From Thauera butanivorans NBRC 103042 (GTDB lineage: Bacteria > Pseudomonadota > Gammaproteobacteria > Burkholderiales > Rhodocyclaceae), in contig NZ_BCUG01000045.1 of NCBI RefSeq assembly GCF_001591165.1, positions 1 to 41,551 on the forward strand: DNA of 41,551 nucleotides. The letters are read 5' to 3'. Made by a program: the position numbers and the translations under genes. Below the pieces are notes generated by a model, which had not been told where the DNA came from, did no database searches, and saw nothing but the letters and a program-made list of their open reading frames with translations. This document shows, in pieces, positions 29,066 to 36,185 of the stretch. Positions within the stretch are counted from its first letter, which is position 1. Each line of letters begins with the position of its first letter.

Positions 29066-29300
29066 TTTTCGAGAGCCATCGCGATTGCCGGCCCCGATCG
29101 GGGCGATCGCTGCGTCATCTTCCAGGTCAAGGCGCTGGGCGACTCACCCAGGGGGGCGCGCAACGCTTTCGATCGGGGCAGGCGGTGCAGGCCGGAGGAT
29201 CGTATGCTTGCTTCAACCTTCCAACCGGCCGGACAGGAAGAACGGGATCAGGTCTGGATTGCCGCAGGCACCGGCGTGACACCATTCTCGCGCCTGGCCG
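29066..29300 (+). pseudogene. decayed FAD/NAD(P)-binding reductase fragment (ferric-reductase-like)
   Basis: Straight after the cytochrome c' stop, one frame reads IAGPDRGDRCVIFQVKALGD, like the FAD-binding part of ferric-reductase or ferredoxin-reductase-like membrane proteins. Around 29185 the sense moves to another frame (MQAGGSYACFNLP, matching the VxGPYGxF block). It then returns to the first frame as DQVWIAAGTGVTPFSRL, the NAD(P)-binding GxGxTPF motif, near 29246-29296. Two frameshifts and no start or end identify it as a degraded remnant. A hairpin at 29081-29110 (GCGATTGCC with GGCGATCGC) lies within it and could serve as the cytochrome c' terminator. Confidence 0.6.
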
Positions 29301-29317
29301 GAGGCCTTGCAGGGGGA

Positions 29318-29968
29318 TTACCGCCTGCTTGCGGCGTCCTCCAGCTCAGTTTGCACAAGCGCTTGCAGTGCCTCCACGCTTAGAGCAGCAAGAGGCCGGC
29401 CGTTTACGAAGAAGCTCGGAGTCGCATGTATATCAAGATTTCTCGCGTCCTCCAGATCCGTGCGAAGCGTTTCATTGATTGATTCCGAGTAGAGTTCGCC
29501 CTTTGCCTTGTCAATGTCAAGGCCTGCCATCTCAGCCGCTCGCCATGCGGCGGCCATCGCCGGATCTTGCCGCCACTCAGGCTGGGTCTCGAGAACCGCA
29601 GCGAGAACCGCGTCGTACAGCCCTTGGGATCTCGCTGATTCGATGATCCGTGCGGCGTATTCTCCTTGCTCGTCGAAAACGACGTAGCGATACACCAATC
29701 GAATGTCTTCAGGGGCCCGGTCGACGATTTCCTTGACGTAGGGGTGAATGAATGCACAGGTGCTGCATGAAGGGGAGAAAAACTCGACAATGGAGACTCT
29801 GGCGTCCTCAGGCCCGATCGCATGTGAATGCGATCGCTCCAGCGCGCTCCCCGGAGGCTCCTTTGTGTTGGAGGTGCCTGACGACAACATATGGAACGTT
29901 GCCGTGGCGATGAGAAACACAGCGCTTACTGCAAATGCAGTGGCTAGCAGCATTCGTCTCCTGGTCAT
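29318..29968 (-). CDS. membrane-anchored DsbA-like thiol oxidoreductase
   Basis: This 216-residue protein has a basic start and one hydrophobic segment (MTRRRMLLATAFAVSAVFLIATA) that looks like an uncleaved anchor or a signal. A thioredoxin-fold DsbA domain (Pfam thioredoxin_4 type) follows. The active site is CSTC (68-71, in FFSPSCSTCAFIHPY), and the cis-proline loop is TPSFFVNG with Pro184. A helical insert separates them. It should act in the periplasm as an oxidase or isomerase of disulfides. Its ATG overlaps the stop of the DsbB-like gene (ATGA), so the two are a coupled pair. The primary DsbA of the cell is probably elsewhere. Confidence 0.85.
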   Translation of the reverse strand: MTRRRMLLATAFAVSAVFLIATATFHMLSSGTSNTKEPPGSALERSHSHAIGPEDARVSIVEFFSPSCSTCAFIHPYVKEIVDRAPEDIRLVYRYVVFDEQGEYAARIIESARSQGLYDAVLAAVLETQPEWRQDPAMAAAWRAAEMAGLDIDKAKGELYSESINETLRTDLEDARNLDIHATPSFFVNGRPLAALSVEALQALVQTELEDAASRR

Positions 29969-30393
29969 GAGTGATCCTTTATGGAAACAGTTGTGAGCAG
30001 CGCAGTCATGGATAGGAACGATGCGAGAGAAAGCAAGGGTAGGGGAATGCCCATGACTTGCATGCTACGGTCGGTGCATGAGGGGCCCATGGTGCGTGCC
30101 ACTTCAATCACCTCGGGAAGGGCGCTGAGATATGTCGTCGTGTGCACCAGTGCCAATACGGAACCAGCCACTGCGAGCGGCAACGCATAGATCCATGCAG
30201 TTGCGTCATCGCGGAAATTTGCGATCCCGAGGATGACAGCCAATGGAAACATCGCAATGCGCTGATACCAGCAAAGATCACACGGAGGCTGCCCCATGAT
30301 CTCGCCGAGAAACACCGCGGTGGCAGTCGAGATCAGGGCGATGAGCCACGCGAGGAAAAGATAGGTCAGTTTATCCGCTCGATTCGACGGCAT
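29965..30393 (-). CDS. DsbB/BdbC-like disulfide oxidoreductase, membrane
   Basis: This 142-residue protein has four predicted membrane helices. Directly after the first lies GQPPCDLCWYQRIAMFPL with the redox pair Cys38 and Cys41 and the CxxCWYQR motif of the DsbB/BdbC family. The second periplasmic loop has only one cysteine (Cys106 in TMGPSCTDRSMQVMGIPLPLLSL), whereas DsbB has two. The family passes electrons from DsbA to quinone. I start at ATG 30393 because AGGA is spaced seven bases upstream; ATG 30420 or GTG 30441 are possible. It is coupled to the DsbA-like gene by a 4-base overlap. Confidence 0.85.
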   Translation of the reverse strand: MPSNRADKLTYLFLAWLIALISTATAVFLGEIMGQPPCDLCWYQRIAMFPLAVILGIANFRDDATAWIYALPLAVAGSVLALVHTTTYLSALPEVIEVARTMGPSCTDRSMQVMGIPLPLLSLASFLSMTALLTTVSIKDHS

Positions 30394-30453
30394 TGGTTCA
30401 TCCTGTCTTGCCGAATGCATGGTCAAAGGTTCGCGCCTCACCGGAAAATAGGG

Positions 30454-30816
30454 TCAGTCTGCGAAGAACCTCTTCCACTCCCCCATCCTCAACAGGGCGC
30501 GGCACTCGTTGCGGTTCAGCCGGTTCCCGAGAAACTGACCGCGGTTGTATGCACGGTCTCGGCCAGTCAGTGCAACCAGTTTCTCCTTTCCAGAAAAATT
30601 ATCTACTTCCTTGGCGACACGAAGTCGGGCCAGGCCGTACCGCACACTTTTCTCATCGTATCGTTCTTCACAATACTTCATTGCGCCTGAGAACGCGCCC
30701 AAACGGTATGCTGGATTGCGATCGTCTGCGAGAACGGATGCTGGCATGGCAAAGGCCATGAGCAAAAGCGATGCGACCATGCGATAGTGGATTGTTTTTC
30801 TGATGCAGAGAGCCAT
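30454..30816 (-). CDS. hypothetical secreted protein with two cysteines
   Basis: This 120-residue protein has a signal peptide (hydrophobic core MVASLLLMAFAMPASVLA, cleavage near Ala30). The mature part of about 90 residues is highly charged and has exactly two cysteines (in MKYCEERYDE and RNECRALLRM), which could form one disulfide. I do not recognise a family. It is upstream of the DsbB-like and DsbA-like genes on the same strand, 60 bases away, so it may be a dedicated client or partner of that pair. AGGA precedes ATG 30816 at suitable spacing. Confidence 0.65.
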   Translation of the reverse strand: MALCIRKTIHYRMVASLLLMAFAMPASVLADDRNPAYRLGAFSGAMKYCEERYDEKSVRYGLARLRVAKEVDNFSGKEKLVALTGRDRAYNRGQFLGNRLNRNECRALLRMGEWKRFFAD

Positions 30817-30864
30817 CTGTATGTCCTGATCGTGTTGAATTAAGTTAGGGAGCGAGGTCGACTA

Positions 30865-31371
30865 CTAGCCTCGATACGGATCCGGCACCTGTCGGATGAT
30901 GCCTAGCGTCATCTCGGCGTCGATCTCAGCCTCCAATCTTGTGAGGAGGTGCAGTTGCTTGGTAGTCAAATGAGGGGCAAGGTCCCGGAGCAAGCGCCTC
31001 CTGGCTTCGATCCGCTTTGAATCGAGAGAAAGCGATCCGCAGATCATCTTCAATGGAGTGCCGGCTTGGTCAAAGTCGTTATTGAACTGGTCAGCGTAAT
31101 TTTCGAGGATTCGTAGTTGGGCCGAGCGTAATAGAGCGACGGTGTCGATGTATTCCCGGTACGCCGCGTCGAAGGGGGCGCTCTTTTCGGAGGAGAGCTC
31201 TATGCGGCTGCGAACCAGCTCCATGCGGCGCCGATCAAGCGTCGAGAACTGATCTCGAATGCGCGCAATCTCATCGGACTCGTTCGATTCCGGCGGTGAG
31301 GAGGGCGGCGAAGCATGTGCAGAAGCCGAGATCAGGATCACGCATAGAAGATGGAGTGCGACTTTTCCCAT
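30865..31371 (-). CDS. secreted helical protein, CpxP/Spy (LTxxQ)-like
   Basis: This 168-residue protein starts with a signal peptide (MGKVALHLLCVILISASAHA). The mature chain is almost entirely helical and charged, with FDAAYREYIDTVALLRSAQLRILENYADQF and RRLLRDLAPHLTTKQLHLLTRLEAEIDAEM. The segment LTTKQ and the surrounding periodicity resemble the LTxxQ motif of periplasmic Spy/CpxP-type chaperones and metal-stress proteins. Sequence identity is not strong by eye, so this is a tentative placement. One cysteine (KMICGS) is present in the mature part. It is 48 bases upstream of the two-Cys protein on the same strand, suggesting a four-gene envelope operon. Confidence 0.6.
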   Translation of the reverse strand: MGKVALHLLCVILISASAHASPPSSPPESNESDEIARIRDQFSTLDRRRMELVRSRIELSSEKSAPFDAAYREYIDTVALLRSAQLRILENYADQFNNDFDQAGTPLKMICGSLSLDSKRIEARRRLLRDLAPHLTTKQLHLLTRLEAEIDAEMTLGIIRQVPDPYRG

Positions 31372-32013
31372 GATGGATTCGAATGTGGCGTCAGTGTCGA
31401 GGATTGGCCGTTGAGAAGAGATTCCGGATTGGATCGAGGCTGTGGTTCCATTGCCAACCGGGAGGACGGCACAGAGGATAATCGCTTGAAAGTAATTTTA
31501 GTCTGGCATCGGCCCAAATTGAGACGGCTCATAAATGAATCTATGCACGTATTGATGGACTGAATTTTGATTGCAGGGAAATCCCAGAGGGAGGCGTTCG
31601 ATCTGGCTGGAAAGGCGGGGCGGTTTGATTGCGCAGAATGTCGGGACCTTCGATCATGGCTATTGACGGGCCCAAAATGGGCCGGAAGGCTGCATATCGG
31701 GCCGGGAAGTGTTTATTCTTCCGGTTCGACGAATTCGTGCGACTGCGATGAGCGTGAAATGACTGAGCGCTCATCGTTGCTGCCGGTTAACCGGCATGGC
31801 GTGGAACCTTGCAATTTGTCATGTGTTGCGAAGGCCCATTGCGCGGGATGGGGTTCATTTTCCGCCTGTTTCCGACTCTGATCTGTCCTGTTGCAAATGC
31901 AAGTTGATCGTCGATCGGTCACGGAATCTTATAAACATCGCTCCCGTCGCTAACGAGTGGCTCTTTTTTGGCGGGAGTAACCTGGCAGCCGGTTTTGGGC
32001 GGCCATTAATGAC
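31372..32013. other. long intergenic region with two palindromes upstream of the RND operon
   Basis: I see no credible gene in these 642 bases. CGATGAGCG (31746-31754) and CGCTCATCG (31768-31776) form a perfect 9-bp inverted repeat with a 13-base spacer. The right arm also lies in a palindrome TGAGCGCTCA (31764-31773). Five bases on, TGCCGGTTAACCGGCA (31781-31796) is a perfect 16-bp palindrome. These look like operator sites for a dimeric repressor or activator. TATAAA at 31930-31935 may be part of the efflux promoter, with no good -35 at the right distance. Confidence 0.6.
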
Positions 32014-33105
32014 ATGCGACATTCCAAAAATTTCGTTCTATGGGCAGGAGCGATCCTGGCCGTAATGACCGGCGGATGTGGTGACGCACCACCGCCAACC
32101 GGGATCCCCGAGGCAGTGAGGCCTGCACTCATAGTGACCGTCGATCGACAGATCTTGTACGACACGCTTCGTTTGCCGGGGCGTCTCCGCGCAGCCAGGC
32201 GTGCGGAATTATCGTTCGACGTGCCCGGATCGGTGGAACGCTTCAGGCTGGAAGAAGGGCGGCAGGTCAAAGCTGGTGACGTGGTCGCGCGCTTGGACGA
32301 TGGTGTGTACAAGGCCAGGTTGGATGCAGCACGTGCCGAGTTCGAGCGGGCAACGGTTGATCTTGCGCGCTACCAGCGGCTCTGGGAAGAGGAGTTGGCT
32401 GTTGCGCGTGCGGAGGTTGACGACCGTCGCGCCCGGCTCGAAGCGGCCCGAACCAATCTGGCTGCCGCAGAGCAGGATCTTGCGGACACCGTCATCCGGG
32501 CGCCCTTCGATGGCGTGATTACCCGCCGTCGCATTGAAACTTTCACCAATGTGCAGGCTAAGCAGCCTATTGCCGAACTGCAGGACCTGCGTGAGCTGGA
32601 AGTGGTGATCAATGTCCCGGAGCGCTTGGTGCGGAGAATGCAGTCTCATCAGGAGGCCATCGCCTTCTTCGACGATGACGCCGAGCAGTCGTTGGCGCTC
32701 GAGCTCAAGTCCTTCGCTACGGACGCCGATCCATTGACTCAGACTTATGTCGCCGTACTTTCGGTGAAGTCGATTCCGAAGGGTCTGAATCTTTTGCCCG
32801 GCATGGCGGTGAACGTCCAGCCGGCTATGCGGAGGGAGGCCATGTCAAGCACGGAAGCGGCGGTGGCGGTCCCGCTGTCCGCCGTTGCGCCTGATGCACA
32901 AGGTGCGCCAGGCGTCTGGGTCGTCGATGAGGGCGGCCGCGTAGAGCGCAGGCCGATCGAGACTGGCGACATCCGTGGGGCCCGGATCGTCGTGCGATCC
33001 GGTCTTGAGCGCGGCCAGCGTATCGTTGCGGCCGGCGTGGGAGGGCTACGTGAAGGGATGCGGGTCCGGGCTCTAGCGATGACGACAGCGGATCGCCGCC
33101 AATGA
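32014..33105 (+). CDS. RND efflux membrane-fusion (adaptor) lipoprotein
   Basis: This 363-residue protein is a periplasmic adaptor. The N-terminus ends in MTGGC with the lipidation Cys22. A lipoyl/barrel-sandwich half (RLPGRLRAARRAELSFDVPGSVERFRLEEGRQVKAGDVVARLDD), a coiled-coil hairpin (about 100-155), the second lipoyl half (IRAPFDGVITRRRIETFTNVQAKQPIAELQD), beta-barrel and membrane-proximal domains follow in the normal order. It bridges the inner-membrane pump and the outer-membrane factor. Its stop overlaps the pump start (ATGA). Codon use is less GC-rich than in the pump gene behind it. Confidence 0.92.
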   Translation: MRHSKNFVLWAGAILAVMTGGCGDAPPPTGIPEAVRPALIVTVDRQILYDTLRLPGRLRAARRAELSFDVPGSVERFRLEEGRQVKAGDVVARLDDGVYKARLDAARAEFERATVDLARYQRLWEEELAVARAEVDDRRARLEAARTNLAAAEQDLADTVIRAPFDGVITRRRIETFTNVQAKQPIAELQDLRELEVVINVPERLVRRMQSHQEAIAFFDDDAEQSLALELKSFATDADPLTQTYVAVLSVKSIPKGLNLLPGMAVNVQPAMRREAMSSTEAAVAVPLSAVAPDAQGAPGVWVVDEGGRVERRPIETGDIRGARIVVRSGLERGQRIVAAGVGGLREGMRVRALAMTTADRRQ

Positions 33106-36100
33106 ACATTGCCGAATATACGCTCCGAAAATCGGTTGTCGCCTGGGTGGTGGTGCTACTCGTCCTGGTGGGCGGGTGGCTGTCGTACGAGCGCCTGGGG
33201 CGCTTCGAGGATCCGGAGTTCGTCATCCGCCAGGCGGTGGTGGTCACGGCCTATCCGGGTGCTTCGCCGGCACAGGTCGCCGAGGAGATCACCGACCTGA
33301 TCGAAGGCGCGGTGCAACAGATGCAGGAGGTCGAAGAAGTGACCTCGGTATCGCGCGCCGGCGAGTCGCTGGTCAAGGTCGAGGCCAAGCTGGCCTTCTC
33401 GCGCACCCAGGCCGAGCTCGACCAGGTGTGGGACAAGCTGCGCAGCAAGATTGCCGACGCCGCCCGCGCCTTGCCGCCAGGTGCGGCCGAGCCCGTGGTC
33501 AAGGGCGACTTCGGCGATGTCTTCGCGCTGTTCTATGCCGTCACGGGCGACGGCTACAGCTCGCGCCAGCTCTGGGACTACGTCGATTTCCTGCGCCGTG
33601 AACTGGTGCTGGTGCCGGGTGTGGCACAGGTTGCGCTGCTGGGCGAGCGCAAGGAAGCGATCTACGTCGAGGTTTCCAGCGCCCGTGCCGCTCAGCTGGG
33701 CGTGCCGCTCGACCGGATCTATGCCTCGTTGCGCGCGCAGAACCTGATCGTGCCCGCGGGCGCCGTCAATGCAGGCCCACTGCGATTGCAGATCCAGCCG
33801 GCCGAGAGCGTCCTTGCGGTCGAGACGCTCGGCGACCTGGTGGTCGCGGGCGACGCCAACAGCGGCCTGCTGCGCCTTCGAGACGTGGCCAGCATCCATC
33901 GCGAATACGTCGATCCGCCCGCGGTGCTGATGCGCCACGATGGTCGTCCGGCGATCGGGCTGGGCATTTCCAACGTGCTCGGCGGCAACGTGGTCGAGAT
34001 GGGCGACGCGGTGAAGCGGCGCCTGGCCGAGCTTGAAGGCCAGCGCCCGATCGGCATGGAGCTGAACGTCGTTTCCGTCCAGTCGGACGCGGTGCGCGCC
34101 GCAGTGTCGGGCTTCGTCGAGAACCTCGTGGCTGCGGTCGCGATCGTGGTCGTGGTGCTGTTGCTCTTCATGGGGCTGCGCAGCGGACTCATCATCGGCG
34201 CGGTCCTCGTGCTCACCGTAGCGGGTACCCTGATCGCGATGCTGATGGACGGCATCGCCATGCAGCGCATCTCGCTCGGCGCGCTGATCATCGCGCTCGG
34301 CATGCTGGTCGACAACGCCATCGTGGTCACCGACGGCATCCTGGTCCGGCTGCAGAAGGGCGAACCGCTTGCATCGGCCGCGGGCGCAGTGGTGCGCGCC
34401 ACGGTGTGGCCACTGCTCGGGGGCACCGTGGTCGGCATCCTCGCCTTCAGCGCGATCGGCCTGTCGCCCACCGACATGGGTGAATACGCCGGGTCGCTGT
34501 TCTGGGTCATCCTGTATTCGATGCTGCTGTCGTGGCTGTTCGCGATCACGCTGACCCCGCTCCTGTGCGCGGCTTTCCTGAAGACCAAGGTGGATGCCGG
34601 CGCCGCAGAGGGGCGGTTGCTGCGTGGCTACCGCCGCGTGCTGCAGAGCGTGCTCGCCCACCGTGCCGCCAGCGGCGTGGTGCTGGCTGGGCTGCTGGCG
34701 GCCGGCGTGGTGGCCTTCGGTTTCGTTCCGCCCGGTTTCATGCCCGACTCCGCGCGGCCCCAGTTCGTGGTCGACCTGGCGCTGCCACAAGGGACCGACA
34801 TCCACGCCACCGCGGCCATGGTGGCCAAGGTGGAGGAGACGGTGCGCGACGCACCGGGCGTCACCCACGTCACAAGCTTCGTCGGTCAGGGGGCGTTGCG
34901 CTTCATGTTGACTTACAGCCCGGAAGACCCGAACCCCGCCTACGGCCAGCTCCTGGTCGATGTCGAGCGCTTCGAGGACATCGCCGGCCTGATCGAACGT
35001 CTGCAGCCCGAACTCGAGAACGCCTTTCCGGAGGCCAGCGTCAAGGTGTGGAAGTTCATGCTCGGCCGCGGTGGCGGGAAGAAGATCGAAGCGGCCTTCC
35101 GCGGCCCCGACCCTGCCGTGCTGCGCCGGCTGGCCGAGGAGGCCAAGGCCATCATGGCCACGGACCCGGAAGCCGTTGCCATCCAGGACGACTGGCGCCA
35201 GGCGGTGCCGGTGGTGCGCCCGCGCTTCTCGGTCGAGGCCGCGCAACGCGCCGGCGTGCTGCCCTCGGATATCGCCGCGGCACTCGAGCGCACCTACGTC
35301 GGTCAGCAGATCGGCGTCTATCGCGAGGACGAGCGCCTGATCCCCATCCTCGCACGTGCGCCGGCCGACGAGCGCCGAGGCATCGAAGACCTCGGCAACG
35401 CCCAGGTGTTCAGCGCCACCGCCGGCAAGTACGTCCCGGTGAGCCAGTTCGTCGAGCGTATCGACACGGTGTGGGAGGATGCGCTGATCCGGCGCGAGAA
35501 CCGCTTTCCGACCATCAAGGCACAGTGCGACCCGCCCGCGGGGCAGTTGTCCGCACCGCTGTTCGCGCGCCTTCGGCCGAAGATCGAGGCCATCGAGTTG
35601 CCACCGGGCTACGCGCTGGAATGGCACGGCGAGTACAAGGCCGCCACCGAGGCCAACGCCGGATTGGCCGCGGCCGCGCCGTTCGGCTTCGCGGCGATGG
35701 TGGTGGCGGTGATCGTGATGTTCAATGGCCTGCGCCAGACCGCGGTGATCTGGCTCACCGTGCCACTGGCGGTCGTGGGGGTGGCGATCGGACTGCTGGT
35801 GTTCCAGGCGCCGTTCGAGTTCATGGCCATTCTCGGCTTCCTGAGCCTGACGGGCATGCTGATCAAGAACGCGATCGTGCTGGTGGATCAGATCGACGTC
35901 GAGATCCGCGAGGGCAAGCCACGCCTGCTTGCGGTGCTCGATGCTTCGGCCAGCCGCGCCCGCCCGGTTTTTCTCGGTGCCGCAACCACGGTGCTCGGCG
36001 TGGCACCGCTGCTGGTCGACCCCTTCTTCCGCAGCATGGCGGTGACGATCATGTTCGGCCTGATCTTCGCGACCGGGCTGACCCTGGTCGTGGTGCCGCT

Positions 36101-36185
36101 ACTGTACGCGAGCTTCTTCCGCATACGAGGTGAAGAGCTTGCGTACCCGGCAAGGCCGGAATCCGGACGGGAGGAGGCACGATGA
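33102..36185 (+). CDS. RND efflux transporter, inner-membrane pump
   Basis: This 1027-residue protein is an AcrB-like HAE1/RND pump. There are twelve predicted membrane helices, in two halves of one plus five, and two large periplasmic loops. EDPEFVIRQAVVVTAYPGASPAQVAEEITDLIE near the start and GMLIKNAIVLVDQI in TM10 are typical. In TM4 the usual Asp-Asp proton-relay pair reads Asp404-Asn405 (LGMLVDNAIVVTDG), a variant shared by a subgroup of RND pumps. The substrate cannot be predicted. It is coupled by 4-base overlaps to the adaptor before it and the outer-membrane factor after it, making a complete tripartite pump. Confidence 0.94.
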   Translation: MNIAEYTLRKSVVAWVVVLLVLVGGWLSYERLGRFEDPEFVIRQAVVVTAYPGASPAQVAEEITDLIEGAVQQMQEVEEVTSVSRAGESLVKVEAKLAFSRTQAELDQVWDKLRSKIADAARALPPGAAEPVVKGDFGDVFALFYAVTGDGYSSRQLWDYVDFLRRELVLVPGVAQVALLGERKEAIYVEVSSARAAQLGVPLDRIYASLRAQNLIVPAGAVNAGPLRLQIQPAESVLAVETLGDLVVAGDANSGLLRLRDVASIHREYVDPPAVLMRHDGRPAIGLGISNVLGGNVVEMGDAVKRRLAELEGQRPIGMELNVVSVQSDAVRAAVSGFVENLVAAVAIVVVVLLLFMGLRSGLIIGAVLVLTVAGTLIAMLMDGIAMQRISLGALIIALGMLVDNAIVVTDGILVRLQKGEPLASAAGAVVRATVWPLLGGTVVGILAFSAIGLSPTDMGEYAGSLFWVILYSMLLSWLFAITLTPLLCAAFLKTKVDAGAAEGRLLRGYRRVLQSVLAHRAASGVVLAGLLAAGVVAFGFVPPGFMPDSARPQFVVDLALPQGTDIHATAAMVAKVEETVRDAPGVTHVTSFVGQGALRFMLTYSPEDPNPAYGQLLVDVERFEDIAGLIERLQPELENAFPEASVKVWKFMLGRGGGKKIEAAFRGPDPAVLRRLAEEAKAIMATDPEAVAIQDDWRQAVPVVRPRFSVEAAQRAGVLPSDIAAALERTYVGQQIGVYREDERLIPILARAPADERRGIEDLGNAQVFSATAGKYVPVSQFVERIDTVWEDALIRRENRFPTIKAQCDPPAGQLSAPLFARLRPKIEAIELPPGYALEWHGEYKAATEANAGLAAAAPFGFAAMVVAVIVMFNGLRQTAVIWLTVPLAVVGVAIGLLVFQAPFEFMAILGFLSLTGMLIKNAIVLVDQIDVEIREGKPRLLAVLDASASRARPVFLGAATTVLGVAPLLVDPFFRSMAVTIMFGLIFATGLTLVVVPLLYASFFRIRGEELAYPARPESGREEAR

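Noticed and set aside
31541-31922. Short minus-strand frames in the spacer upstream of the RND operon
   Set aside because: They lack ribosome binding sites and motifs and run across the palindromes; the region is better read as regulatory DNA.
33156-35627. Minus-strand open frame of 823 codons opposite the RND pump
   Set aside because: Antisense shadow with His/Gln/Arg-rich noise composition and no motifs.
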